From: CAZJKE01 sp964555625
Lineage (GTDB): Bacteria; Planctomycetota; Phycisphaerae; Phycisphaerales; SM1A02
Assembly: GCA_964555625.1 (NCBI GenBank)
Contig: CAZKTE010000001.1
Coordinates: forward strand, 69,528 to 133,527
Reading direction: 5' to 3'
Length of the DNA: 64,000 nucleotides
A program made the translations under genes and the position numbers. The notes below the pieces were generated by a model. That model did no database searches, was not told the DNA's origin, and was given only the letters and a program-made list of their open reading frames with translations. Within the stretch, counting starts at the first letter, position 1. Each line of letters starts with the position of its first letter. This document shows, piece after piece, positions 11,386-19,557 of this stretch.

Positions 11386-12945
11386 CTACTCGAGGATCGG
11401 CGGCCAGAGGATCCAGTCGCCGTCGGGGAGCCCGGATGCATCCACGGCCATCCAATTGATCGCCCGTGTGCTTGCCCGCGCCGCCGAGAAGTGAGACTCG
11501 AAGGTGACGTCCGGCTCGAGGTAGGGCCGCCAGATCCAGATCTCATCAACTTCATCGGTGCCGTCATCCAGCATGCCCGCGTCGTCATTGCGGTCATTGC
11601 CGACCGAGTAGAGCACCGGTCTCCCGTCATGAAACGCAAGACCAATGGGCTCGCCGGTCCAGGGATCGATGGGTGGATCGTCCATGGCCGCACCAAGCGT
11701 GGTCGGCCAGTCCCCTGTTTCGCGCCGATGCTGCTCAAGGGCGATAGCCGCGAGCAAGGCGTCTCGCTTGACCATGGCATACTTGCCGCTCATCGCGGCA
11801 CGATCCAAAGCCGGCACCAACAGGTCCACCATCAGGTACCTCCACCGTCCGAGCAACGAACGGTGGCGGGTCTCTACTCCTACCTCATTCTCGCTAGGCA
11901 CGTAGTCGCGCAGCGGCACGGTACGGATCGCATCGACGTCGCCAAGCAACCGGTCGTACTCGGCGAGTGACTCCTGTCGCGAGGCCATGATCCACTGTGC
12001 CAACGGCGCCAGGAATACCGAGCCGATCGCCTGCCCATCGCCCTGCGAGACCGACGACACGAGCTCCATAGCCTCCAACGCGGTGGGGGACACGACTCCA
12101 TCGCCGTCTCCGTCATCGGTGTAGGTCCGCTGGAGCATATCCAGGAACATCAATCGCTCGCCCTCGAAACGCACGAAGTAGAGCTCGTCAGCGGCCGCTA
12201 GTGAGTCGGTTAATACTGCCAGGTCTTCGTCGGCGAATGCCTGCGGCGAGACGGCCAGTGATTCGCCGACCACCGCCACCACCATGCTCGCAATCGACAT
12301 GGAAACAAGATCACCGATCAGCAGCGGTAACTCACGGTTGTGGTGCGCCAAGGCTAGTGCGGCCTGCACGTCCTCGACGAAACGGCCCCCGTCTCCCTCG
12401 AAGGCGGCCTGTCGGGCGTCTGCCATCAGCAGCCGTGCGATCCGCCGATTGGTGCCATAGTGGGGCAACACCACTCCAAGGAGGCTCTCGTCCATCGTCG
12501 AGCCGGTCCCCCACGCGGGTCCGGAGCCGCTGTAGAGAAAGGCGTCCTCCTCCAGCGGCTCGTGGCGAGCAAGCAGCCCCATGCCCGGCTTGGCCGACGC
12601 AGCACGGGCCAAGTCAAGCGTGCGGGCATGCATGGCCAGCCACGCCCGCTGCTGCTCCCACCCTCCTCTGTAGGGCCAGCGCGGCGAGTCACCTGCATCG
12701 TCCCACGGCTCCTCGTCCTCCAAGAGTGCCGCAGCCGCCTCGCGGTACATGGGCCAGGCCGCATCCTCCGCCGAAACCGCGGCCGCCTGCTCGTTGAGGA
12801 TTGGCAAGTAGTCGACGCTGATGATCGGCCGTCGCCCCAGTGCCAGCAGCACAAATACCAGGTAGATCAGGACCAGCGTCCCGAGTGAGATCCCGCTCCA
12901 CTTGGCAACCTTTACCATCGCTCTCCACATCCAAGCATCCTCCAT
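11386..12945 (-). CDS. Conserved planctomycetal membrane-anchored protein of unknown function
   Basis: A 519-residue protein with one N-terminal transmembrane segment (LGTLVLIYLVFVLLAL, about residues 19-34) and a large exported region rich in Ala, Glu and Asp, apparently mostly helical. The C-terminal quarter has a pattern I associate with a planctomycete family: RRETGDWPTTLGAA, then DPWTGEPIGL, then YSVGNDRNDDAG. This resembles the tail of pilin-like GspG domains (DPWG... and SxGxDG), suggesting a shared ancient fold, but I know no function. The ATG at 12945 is followed directly by the membrane segment; the longer frame adds a shadow of obg. It lies 19 bases after obg on the same strand and may be co-transcribed. 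Confidence 0.75.
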   Translation of the reverse strand: MEDAWMWRAMVKVAKWSGISLGTLVLIYLVFVLLALGRRPIISVDYLPILNEQAAAVSAEDAAWPMYREAAAALLEDEEPWDDAGDSPRWPYRGGWEQQRAWLAMHARTLDLARAASAKPGMGLLARHEPLEEDAFLYSGSGPAWGTGSTMDESLLGVVLPHYGTNRRIARLLMADARQAAFEGDGGRFVEDVQAALALAHHNRELPLLIGDLVSMSIASMVVAVVGESLAVSPQAFADEDLAVLTDSLAAADELYFVRFEGERLMFLDMLQRTYTDDGDGDGVVSPTALEAMELVSSVSQGDGQAIGSVFLAPLAQWIMASRQESLAEYDRLLGDVDAIRTVPLRDYVPSENEVGVETRHRSLLGRWRYLMVDLLVPALDRAAMSGKYAMVKRDALLAAIALEQHRRETGDWPTTLGAAMDDPPIDPWTGEPIGLAFHDGRPVLYSVGNDRNDDAGMLDDGTDEVDEIWIWRPYLEPDVTFESHFSAARASTRAINWMAVDASGLPDGDWILWPPILE

Positions 12946-12964
12946 TGGCAGACCCGTAATCCTA

Positions 12965-13972
12965 CTACGCCTGCCAACCCGCCGGCTCTGCACCGCCAAC
13001 GAGGCTCCAGCAACGCTCCAGGACCGCGTCGATCCCCTCGCCGGTGGCGCCGCTGCAGACCAGCGGCTCACGGTCGAATGAAGCAGTCACGCCGCCGCGA
13101 TCGTCCTCGGGCACCAAGTCGATCTTGTTGAGGGCGACCACCCGCGGCTTGCCGGCCAGGTCCGCAGCGTATGCGGCGAGTTCGCGGTCGATTGTCGCGG
13201 CGTTCTCCTTCGGGTCGCTTCCGTCCACGGGCGCGATGTCGACCAGGTGCAGGAGTACCCGGGTCCGCTCCACGTGCCGAAGGAAGTCGTGGCCCAGGCC
13301 CGCACCCTCTGCGGCCCCCTCGATGAGGCCCGGGATGTCGGCCACTACCAACCGCCGGCCCCCGGGCAACTCGGCGATCCCCAGGTGCGGATGGAGCGTC
13401 GTAAATGGATAGTCGGCGACGCGTGGTCGCGCGGCGCTGATGGCCGCAAGCAGCGTCGACTTGCCCGCGTTGGGCAGGCCCACGAGTCCCACGTCTGCGA
13501 TGAGCTTGAGTTCAAGTCGCAGCGTCCGCTCGACCCACGGCGCACCCTCGGTGGCCTCCCGCGGGGCCTGATTGGTCGCGGACTTGTAGGACTCGTTTCC
13601 GCGGCCGCCAACGCCACCTGCCGCCACGATCACCTGCTGGCCCGCGCTGTCGATGTCCGCGATGAGCTCGCCACCCTCCTCGTCGAAGACGAGGGTCCCA
13701 AGCGGCACCGCCACGCGCTTGTGGTCGCCGTCGGCCCCATTCATCTGCTTGCCTGCCCCCTGCTGGCCCTTTTCGGCGCGGTAGTGGGGCCGGTGGGTCA
13801 CCGTCAGCAGCGTGTCGAGCGACGCGTCGCCCACGAGCACCACGTCGCCACCACGGCCGCCGTTTCCGCCGTCAGGACCGCCCTTGGGGATGTACTTCTC
13901 GCGCCGGAAGCTCACGCAGCCGTCGCCGCCGCGGCCACTACGCACGAAGATGCGGGCTCTGTCAATGAGCAT
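12965..13972 (-). CDS. obgE: GTPase Obg/CgtA
   Basis: Essential GTPase that associates with the 50S subunit and links ribosome maturation to stress. The 335 residues show the glycine-rich Obg fold at 1-158 (GRGGDGCVSFRREKY, GGPDGGNGGRGG, GGVGGRGNESYKS). The G domain follows: G1 GLPNAGKST near 165, G2/switch YPFTTLHP near 190, G3 DIPGLIEGA near 211, G4 NKID near 282, G5 CSGATGEG near 310. It lacks the extra C-terminal OCT domain of some Gram-positive homologues. It follows rpmA by 73 bases, the common rpmA-obg order, but rplU is missing from its usual place upstream. Confidence 0.96.
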   Translation of the reverse strand: MLIDRARIFVRSGRGGDGCVSFRREKYIPKGGPDGGNGGRGGDVVLVGDASLDTLLTVTHRPHYRAEKGQQGAGKQMNGADGDHKRVAVPLGTLVFDEEGGELIADIDSAGQQVIVAAGGVGGRGNESYKSATNQAPREATEGAPWVERTLRLELKLIADVGLVGLPNAGKSTLLAAISAARPRVADYPFTTLHPHLGIAELPGGRRLVVADIPGLIEGAAEGAGLGHDFLRHVERTRVLLHLVDIAPVDGSDPKENAATIDRELAAYAADLAGKPRVVALNKIDLVPEDDRGGVTASFDREPLVCSGATGEGIDAVLERCWSLVGGAEPAGWQA

Positions 13973-14045
13973 GGTCAGTTCATGACGGGCCGGAGGCGAT
14001 CAGGGTCCGGCCAAGGGTCATGCTTCTCCTTGGGGGGGTCGCCGA

Positions 14046-14327
14046 TCAGGCCCGCTGCTCGACGGCGGTGTATCGCGGTACCGAGTCGTCGCCCGGGACG
14101 ATGTCCACGAAGCGGCCGCGGAACTTGACCGTGCCCTTGGTGGTCGCAAAGAGAGAGTCGTCGTTGGCCCGACGCACCATGTAGCCGGCCTTGAAGTGGG
14201 TACCACACTGGCGCACGATGATCGAGCCCGCCTTGGCGGCCTCGCCGCCATAGAGCTTGATGCCGCGGAACTGGGGGTTCGAGTCGCGTCCGTTCTTGGA
14301 CGAGCCCTGTCCCTTCTTATGTGCCAT
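14046..14327 (-). CDS. rpmA: 50S ribosomal protein L27
   Basis: Large-subunit protein whose N-terminal tail reaches the peptidyl transferase centre. The 93 residues begin MAHKKGQGSSKNGRDSN and continue LYGGEAAKAGSIIVRQ, the family signature. There is no cleavable N-terminal extension of the Firmicute kind. A strong AAGGAG lies 7 bases upstream of the ATG, so this gene uses Shine-Dalgarno initiation, unlike many neighbours. obgE follows. The usual partner rplU is not upstream; a secreted-protein gene sits there instead. Confidence 0.97.
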   Translation of the reverse strand: MAHKKGQGSSKNGRDSNPQFRGIKLYGGEAAKAGSIIVRQCGTHFKAGYMVRRANDDSLFATTKGTVKFRGRFVDIVPGDDSVPRYTAVEQRA

Positions 14328-14414
14328 TGCGAATCTCCTTCACGATCAGCCCGGCGATCGTGCCGGGAGCCCCATAGTGTAGGGAAAGGGCAGACGGGAG
14401 GCCAGCAGCCGCTC

Positions 14415-15086
14415 TTAGCGGTACACCCAACGCCGCAGAGCCAGCTCGGCGGCCGAGGTGTCGGCTTCATCGGCGGGCACACCCCGTGACGAGACGCCCG
14501 CGCCTATGGGCCGCCGCGGCAGCGCCTCAAGCAGGAGTTCATCGAGCGTGCCTGGTACCGACCATCCAAGCTGCAGGTCGCGGTGCAGGACCACGGCCTC
14601 ACCGCTGACAGGATGAACAACGCTGGCCGTGTCGCCACTTGCGCCGCGGACAAAGATCTGGACTTGTCGAACGTCCTCTCGCTTCGCCTGCCAGACCACG
14701 AGCCCGCGTTTGGCGTGCTCGGGACCCCTCAGGATCGTGCCGATGGTGGCCGACTGCGCCGCAAGCAGCGGGTCGCCGAGTATCTCGAGCATCTCCAGGT
14801 GCACGCGACGCGGCACATCCTCGCCCTCGGCGAGGACCTCGCCGCGGTCGGTCACCAGATCGAAACTCGGAGCCCAGAGCAGGTCCTCGTCGGTCTCGTT
14901 GATGACCTCGTAGACGAGCACCCAGTAGCCCTGGCCGTCCTGCGAGTCGCGGTGGAATCGCAGGTCACCCGTATCAAGGGTCAATTGCCAGCGAACGGGC
15001 CGCTCGGAGGCTCTGGGGTAGTCGGCAAGGGCCGCCGGCAGGACTGCCAGCAGGGCTGCGCACAGGATGGTGGCCACTCGTGCCAT
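14415..15086 (-). CDS. Secreted protein of unknown function
   Basis: A 223-residue protein with a clear signal peptide (MARVATILCAALLAVLPAALA, cleavage probably after ALA). The mature part reads as a beta-rich domain with YWVLVYEVINETDEDLLWAPSF and LVTDRGEVL, a pattern I have seen in planctomycetal exported proteins that describe comparable property values across wild-type genomes; no enzymatic motif is visible. Start: ATG at 15086, directly before the signal peptide, with a TAGAAT 9 bases upstream. It is divergent from the GNAT gene, and both promoters fit in 54 bases. Function unknown. Confidence 0.7.
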   Translation of the reverse strand: MARVATILCAALLAVLPAALADYPRASERPVRWQLTLDTGDLRFHRDSQDGQGYWVLVYEVINETDEDLLWAPSFDLVTDRGEVLAEGEDVPRRVHLEMLEILGDPLLAAQSATIGTILRGPEHAKRGLVVWQAKREDVRQVQIFVRGASGDTASVVHPVSGEAVVLHRDLQLGWSVPGTLDELLLEALPRRPIGAGVSSRGVPADEADTSAAELALRRWVYR

Positions 15087-15095
15087 GGACGGAGC

Positions 15096-15134
15096 ATTCT
15101 AGCAACGCGGAAGGGCGGTGGCCGCACCTAGAAT
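15096..15134. promoter_or_regulatory. Divergent -10 elements between the secreted-protein gene and the GNAT gene
   Basis: On the minus strand TAGAAT (15096-15101) ends 9 bases before the ATG at 15086. On the plus strand TAGAAT (15129-15134) ends 6 bases before the ATG at 15141. Both genes are therefore expected to have essentially no 5' leader. Confidence 0.5.
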
Positions 15135-15140
15135 GTGGCC

Positions 15141-16061
15141 ATGAGTCGCCACCCCTCCAGGGAGCCCCAGGCCCCCCCAGTCGGCGAGCGAGCCGAGCCG
15201 CAGCGACGGCTGGAGGCCGCCGCTGCCCTCCTGCGAACCGGGCCCCGAGAGGCCGAGACCTTCCTTCGGGCCATCGCCGGGGGAGGACCGACCGCCGGTG
15301 ACTTCTGGGTCGCCCTCGATCGAGATGGTGCCTACACGGCGGCGGTGCTCGCGGCGGTGAGCGCCGGTCGCACGGCGATGTGCTTTGCAACACCCCCGGC
15401 CAACCGCGCCGAGGTCGAACGAATTGCGAGCCTCCTGGCACGGGCGTCGCTGGACCTGCACGGCGAGGATGTGGTCCTCGCCCAAGCGCTGCTCTCGCAT
15501 CAGGACCGGCTCTCGGCCGACGCCTACGAGCGGGCCGGCTACCGGCACCTGGCGATCCTGCAGTACATGGAGCGCAGCACCATCGCTACGCCGCCGCTTG
15601 ATGACGATCCGGATGTGCGCTTCGTGTCCGCCGACGACGTCGACGAAGATGTCCTCGAGGCGACGCTCGAGGCGACCTACGAGGCGTCGCTGGACTGCCG
15701 CGGACTGCATGGACTTCGCGCGACGAGTGACATCATCGCCGGCCACCGCGCGACGGCCATCTACGACCCTGCGCTCTGGTCGCTCATCGAGGTCGAGGGC
15801 CAACCGGCCGGCGTCCTCCTGCTGAACCTCTCCCACGAGCCGGACATGGTCGAACTGGTCTACGTGGGCCTGATCCCCTGCGCCCGCGGTCGCGGCCTAG
15901 GGCGACGGGCGACCATCGAGGCGATCCGGCAGGTCCAGGCCCGCCGCCGCGGTCGCCTCGCCCTCGCCGTCGATCGAAAGAATGCGCCGGCCATGGGCCT
16001 CTATCGGTCGCTGGGATTTCGCTCCCTGCAGCGCCGACTGGCGATGATCTGCCCATTGTGA
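15141..16061 (+). CDS. GNAT-family N-acetyltransferase
   Basis: A 306-residue protein whose C-terminal half is a GNAT domain: VYVGLIPCARGRGLGRRAT (acetyl-CoA pyrophosphate loop, motif A, around residues 239-257) followed by LAVDRKNAPAMGLYRSLGF (motif B). The N-terminal half (ALLRTGPREAETFLRA...) may be a second, degenerate GNAT repeat, as in twin-domain members such as mycothiol synthase. The acceptor substrate cannot be inferred. The ATG at 15141 is preferred over a GTG two codons upstream because a TAGAAT element ends exactly 6 bases before it. dnaA lies downstream beyond a long intergenic region. Confidence 0.8.
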   Translation: MSRHPSREPQAPPVGERAEPQRRLEAAAALLRTGPREAETFLRAIAGGGPTAGDFWVALDRDGAYTAAVLAAVSAGRTAMCFATPPANRAEVERIASLLARASLDLHGEDVVLAQALLSHQDRLSADAYERAGYRHLAILQYMERSTIATPPLDDDPDVRFVSADDVDEDVLEATLEATYEASLDCRGLHGLRATSDIIAGHRATAIYDPALWSLIEVEGQPAGVLLLNLSHEPDMVELVYVGLIPCARGRGLGRRATIEAIRQVQARRRGRLALAVDRKNAPAMGLYRSLGFRSLQRRLAMICPL

Positions 16062-16293
16062 AACTCGAGGGCGAGTTGTCCACGGGTTGTCCGCAGGTCG
16101 CGCAGGTCGCCGCGCCTGCGGTAATCTTTTTCTCCGCCGTCGCTGATGCCGATGGCATCAGCAGTTGCGCGCATCGCGCAGCGCCGCAAGCGTCGCGGCG
16201 CGCCGGAAAGCGGTTGCATCGGCCAACGGTGGCAGTACCCTTCGCCCCGTTGCCCAAGGACGGGCGACGCCGAAGGCGGCGGCCAAAGGTCAA
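16062..16293. other. Candidate replication-origin region upstream of dnaA
   Basis: Part of the 484-base space between the GNAT gene and dnaA. Two DnaA-box-like nonamers, TTGTCCACG (16076-16084) and TTGTCCGCA (16087-16095), stand 11 bases apart on the same face of the helix. Each differs from TTGTCCACA by one base. They are followed by a short T-rich patch (TCTTTTTCT) and two perfect hairpins. Position next to dnaA makes this a candidate oriC or a dnaA autoregulatory site. Only two boxes are seen and there is no long AT-rich stretch, so the origin role is uncertain. Confidence 0.35.
16142..16180. repeat. Two adjacent perfect inverted repeats upstream of dnaA
   Basis: GCTGATGCC-gat-GGCATCAGC (16142-16162) is a 9-bp stem with a 3-base loop. 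TGCGCG-cat-CGCGCA (16166-16180) is a 6-bp stem with a 3-base loop. They could be a bipartite terminator for the GNAT gene (no T-tract follows) or protein-binding sites near the dnaA promoter. Confidence 0.5.
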
Positions 16294-16348
16294 CGCCTGA
16301 GCGTCGGACGGACCCACTCCCATTCCATTCCCTGGTCCCCCGTGGCGA
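16294..16348 (+). repeat. 55-base sequence, left copy, flanking an N gap
   Basis: Identical over all 55 bases to 16449-16503 and ending exactly at the first N. Exact abutment against both sides of a 100-N gap suggests the two contigs simply overlap by the assembler's word length, not a biological duplication. Confidence 0.9.
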
Positions 16349-16448
16349 NNNNNNNNNNNNNNNNNNNNNNNNNNNNNNNNNNNNNNNNNNNNNNNNNNNN
16401 NNNNNNNNNNNNNNNNNNNNNNNNNNNNNNNNNNNNNNNNNNNNNNNN
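16349..16448. other. Assembly gap, 100 N
   Basis: Exactly 100 unknown bases, the conventional placeholder for a gap of unknown size. It is flanked by identical 55-mers and may be closable to zero. Confidence 0.98.
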
Positions 16449-16503
16449 CGCCTGAGCGTCGGACGGACCCACTCCCATTCCATTCCCTGGTCCCCCGTGG
16501 CGA
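16449..16503 (+). repeat. 55-base sequence, right copy, flanking an N gap
   Basis: Second copy of 16294-16348, beginning directly after the last N and lying 42 bases before the dnaA start. If the gap is an artefact, the true GNAT-dnaA spacer is about 329 bases. Confidence 0.9.
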
Positions 16504-16545
16504 ACGATTCCTCGCTCGCCCGCGCGATAGAAGCGCACTCGTCCC

Positions 16546-17967
16546 ATGGCCCACCAAGACAGTACGTCCCTGGAAGCAGACCTCCGCTCGGCACTCACCG
16601 AGGCCGTCGGGGCGCGCCCCTACCGGATGTGGTTCACCGACACGCAACTGGAGTGCGACGGTGACACGATCGCAGTCGTAGCCCCCACGCCTCTGGCGGC
16701 GCGCTGGATCGACCAGCGATTTGCGGCGGTGATCGAAGATGCGGCCCGCAGCGTCGCAGGCCGCGACGTCCGGGTGGAGATCACCGTCGACCAGGCCGCT
16801 CCGCCACAAGAACCCGATCGGGCACCGGCACCACAATCGACCACCAGGCCCAAGCGACCGACCACGCCGCTGCTGGGCTTTGACACCTTCGTCGTCGGAA
16901 CGTGTAATCAACTCGCCGCGGCGGCGGCCACCCGGTTGGCCCAGGATGACGGAGATGGCATTTCGCCCCTGTTCATCCACGGCGCCTGCGGCGTCGGCAA
17001 GACCCACCTGTTGCAGGCCATCTGCCGCGAGGCCCGCGGCGGAGGCCACCGCCGAGTCCGCTACGTCACCGCCGAGCGGTTCACCAACGAGTACATCGCG
17101 GCCTCCCGCAGCGGAGAATTCCAGCGATTTCGACGCCGCTACCGGGAGGTCGACCTGCTGGCCATCGACGACGTTCACTTCGTGGCCAGCAAGGAGCGGA
17201 CTCAGGACGAGCTGCTCCACACCCTCGACACCGCAGGCCTCCGCGGTGCCCGGCTGGCCCTGGCCAGCGACGAGGATCCACGGCAGATCCGCCGCCTCAA
17301 CCGGGCCCTCTGCAACCGCCTCGTGGCGGGCATGGTCGTGGAGGTCGAGCGGCCCGATCGCCTCACCCGCACCGCCCTGGTCGTGCAGCAGGCCCATCGG
17401 AGGGGCATCGACCTGACCGAGGCCGCGGTGGAGCGCTTGGCGGGCCACGCGGTGGGATCGGTCCGGGAGGTCGAGGGCATCGTCAACGCCCTGGCGGCCG
17501 TCTCGACGCTGCTGGGCGGACCGCAGGACGGGCCGGTTGGCATCGACTCCGTGGAGCGCCTGCTTCGGGCCGCCCCGGTCGCCACCAGCCCGATACGGAT
17601 GTCGGTCATTCTTGAGGCGGTCGCGGCCCGGATGGGCGTGGCCGCATCGGAGATCACCGGGGAGTCACGGTCAGCGGGCGTGGTCCTGGCCCGCAGCGTC
17701 GCCGGGTGGCTTGGCCGCCGGCTGACGCCGTTGAGCTTCCCGGAACTTGCCATGGCACTTGGCCGCCGCAACCACTCCACCGTGCACGCCGCCGTCGGTC
17801 GAATCGACCAACGGCTCGGCGAGGAGGGCACGGTGAAGGTCGCCGGCGTCGAGGTGCCTCTGCGGGAGATCGTTGATCAACTCTCGTGGGAGATTCGCTC
17901 CCGCGGGGCTGACGCAACGAGCAACCGCCGTCGACCCGGACGGACCCGGGCGACAGGGCGGCGGTGA
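16546..17967 (+). CDS. dnaA: Chromosomal replication initiator DnaA
   Basis: AAA+ protein that binds DnaA boxes and melts the origin. The 473 residues have all four domains. Domain I occupies about 1-85 (GARPYRMWF) and domain II is a Pro-rich linker about 86-112. The AAA+ core carries Walker A HGACGVGKTHLL near 144 and Walker B LLAIDDVHF near 205. Domain IV ends with the DNA-binding signature ALGRRNHSTVHAAV near 404. A basic tail (NRRRPGRTRATGRR) follows. Neither dnaN, recF nor gyrB is adjacent, unlike the classic arrangement. The start is ATG at 16546, where MAHQDSTSLEADL leads into domain I; a weak TAGAAG lies 12 bases upstream. A 13-bp hairpin starts immediately after the stop. Confidence 0.95.
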   Translation: MAHQDSTSLEADLRSALTEAVGARPYRMWFTDTQLECDGDTIAVVAPTPLAARWIDQRFAAVIEDAARSVAGRDVRVEITVDQAAPPQEPDRAPAPQSTTRPKRPTTPLLGFDTFVVGTCNQLAAAAATRLAQDDGDGISPLFIHGACGVGKTHLLQAICREARGGGHRRVRYVTAERFTNEYIAASRSGEFQRFRRRYREVDLLAIDDVHFVASKERTQDELLHTLDTAGLRGARLALASDEDPRQIRRLNRALCNRLVAGMVVEVERPDRLTRTALVVQQAHRRGIDLTEAAVERLAGHAVGSVREVEGIVNALAAVSTLLGGPQDGPVGIDSVERLLRAAPVATSPIRMSVILEAVAARMGVAASEITGESRSAGVVLARSVAGWLGRRLTPLSFPELAMALGRRNHSTVHAAVGRIDQRLGEEGTVKVAGVEVPLREIVDQLSWEIRSRGADATSNRRRPGRTRATGRR

Positions 17968-18001
17968 CCGGAAGCAGCCGAATGGACGCGGCTGCTTCCG
18001 G
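17968..18001 (+). terminator. Hairpin terminator after dnaA
   Basis: CCGGAAGCAGCCG (17968-17980) and CGGCTGCTTCCGG (17989-18001) form a perfect 13-bp stem with an 8-base loop beginning one base after the dnaA stop. No T-tract follows, so it may be a T-less terminator or an mRNA 3'-end stabiliser. Confidence 0.6.
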
Positions 18002-18044
18002 CTCGCCCCGCTGACGCGGGCCCCGGGAGCGGGGCCGGGGGTGC

Positions 18045-18050
18045 TACACT
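18045..18050 (+). promoter_or_regulatory. Extended -10 element of the secreted helical-repeat gene
   Basis: TGCTACACT, an extended -10, ends 6 bases before the ATG at 18057, so the transcript would start at the A of the start codon. Confidence 0.5.
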
Positions 18051-18056
18051 CCTTGG

Positions 18057-19541
18057 ATGGTGATGAGGTGCTGTGCGCTGCTGGGGGCGTTGATGATGGC
18101 CGGGACCGCTGCCGCGGCCGACTCGGACTCCACCGATGCGGCCATGCGGCAGTTGCGGGACGCAACGCGGCCGCAGCGCAGCGGCAGCCACCTGCCCAAT
18201 CTCGCCGCTCTTCGAAACCTCAAGGACCCGGCCCTGCGGCCGTTCTTCTACCAACTGGCTCAGCACCCTGAGTGGGCCGTCCAGGTACACGCGGTCCTCG
18301 GGCTCGCTGAGCTAGGCAGCGATGACTCGATCGACCCGTGGCTCGTGCAGCAGGTCTCCTCGCAGGCGAGGGGGACTCTGGTGGCCGAGGCGCTCGATTC
18401 CGATCTCATCGGAACCGAGCAGATGCTTCAGCTCCTGGCCTGGCCCCTGCTGGAACCGCGGCCCAGTCTCATGCTGGCGGCGGACCTGGTGACCTCGGAT
18501 ATCGAGGTCGAGCAGGCGATCCTCGAGGAACTCGCCGTCGCCAGCGAACTTGACGTCGCGCTCTTCGCCTCGCTCATGCTCGGTGGCGAGCAGGTCCTCG
18601 AAGAGGCCACGACGCGACTCTCCCACTCCTCGGGCCGCGAGCGGCACCTGGCGATGACCAACACGCTCCGCCTGATCCGGATCTACAGGCCGCCGGCGGC
18701 CGCCGCCTGGCTCGATGGTCTTCTGGACGCCAACCCACTCTCGCTGACCAGCGACGATCGCTACTGGACGCTCCTTGCCCTGCTCAATGTGGACGCGGAA
18801 CTGGGCATGGCCGCGTGGCGGCGCGAGGTGCCCAGCGTGCCGTCGCGCCAGACTCAGGTCCGCTACGCCCTGCTGCTGATGGAGGCCGGCCTGCCCACCG
18901 ACGCCGTGGCCCGCGCTCGCCTCGCCATCGACAGTGGCGACACGCTGCTTGACGCGATGATGCGTGCCGGGGAGGCGGCCGCTCTGGAGACCCCCGACTG
19001 CCCGCGCCTGGTGGTGGCACTTGTCGAGACCGGTCATGCCGCCTCGGCCGAGTGGGCCTTCAGGCTGTTGAAGCGCATGGACAAGGCTCTGGCCATCGAG
19101 TTGCTGTCCATGCTCGCGGTCCTTCCGGATCCCGGCGAAGGGGGCATCGTGCATCCGCGCCGCCAGCAGGTCGCCATCCGAGCCGCCGAGATGCTCTACG
19201 AGCAGGATGCCAAGGCCGCCTTGGCGCTGCTTGCGGCGGCCGATGACGACAGCCCTCAGCAGGAAGTGCTGTTGTTGGCGCTGCTCCAGGCCGGAAGCGA
19301 CGATGCCAGTTTGGCGGCAGCTGGTCTGCGTCGCATCGGCGTGGGCCACGCAGACGCAATGACGCTGCTGCTTGCCGCGCGGGGGACGACTTCCCTGCCC
19401 ACCGCCGACCGGCGTGCCCTTGGCATCATTGCCGCAGGCGGCGGTCGCGTGCAGCAACCCCTGCAGACCCAGGCCGCGTGGCTCTACCTCAAGCGGATGG
19501 GGCTGACCGAACGGGCCCTCGCGGCCGTCACGAACCAGTAG
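18057..19541 (+). CDS. Secreted helical-repeat protein of unknown function
   Basis: A 494-residue protein with a signal peptide (MVMRCCALLGALMMAGTAAAA). The mature part is almost entirely helical and Leu/Ala-rich, with recurring HEAT- or TPR-like units: NLKDPALRPFFYQLAQHPEWAVQVHAVLGLAELG at about 62-95 (quoted in part: EWAVQVHAVLGLAEL), then DAVARARLAIDSGDTLLDAM, SAEWAFRLLKRMDKALAI and KAALALLAAADDDSPQQEVL. No catalytic motif is seen, and an exported scaffold or interaction role is likely (inference). The start codon lies 6 bases after an extended -10. The DegT-like gene follows after 16 bases on the same strand and is probably co-transcribed. Confidence 0.75.
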   Translation: MVMRCCALLGALMMAGTAAAADSDSTDAAMRQLRDATRPQRSGSHLPNLAALRNLKDPALRPFFYQLAQHPEWAVQVHAVLGLAELGSDDSIDPWLVQQVSSQARGTLVAEALDSDLIGTEQMLQLLAWPLLEPRPSLMLAADLVTSDIEVEQAILEELAVASELDVALFASLMLGGEQVLEEATTRLSHSSGRERHLAMTNTLRLIRIYRPPAAAAWLDGLLDANPLSLTSDDRYWTLLALLNVDAELGMAAWRREVPSVPSRQTQVRYALLLMEAGLPTDAVARARLAIDSGDTLLDAMMRAGEAAALETPDCPRLVVALVETGHAASAEWAFRLLKRMDKALAIELLSMLAVLPDPGEGGIVHPRRQQVAIRAAEMLYEQDAKAALALLAAADDDSPQQEVLLLALLQAGSDDASLAAAGLRRIGVGHADAMTLLLAARGTTSLPTADRRALGIIAAGGGRVQQPLQTQAAWLYLKRMGLTERALAAVTNQ

Positions 19542-19557
19542 TCGCGGCGAGACCATC

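Noticed and set aside
16294..16503. Possible tandem iteron-type repeat near the origin (two 55-base copies)
   Set aside because: The copies abut the gap exactly and have equal word-length size, so assembly overlap is the better explanation.
15784..17448. Minus-strand ORF running through the N gap and dnaA
   Set aside because: It crosses 100 unknown bases and is antisense to dnaA and the GNAT gene; an artefact.
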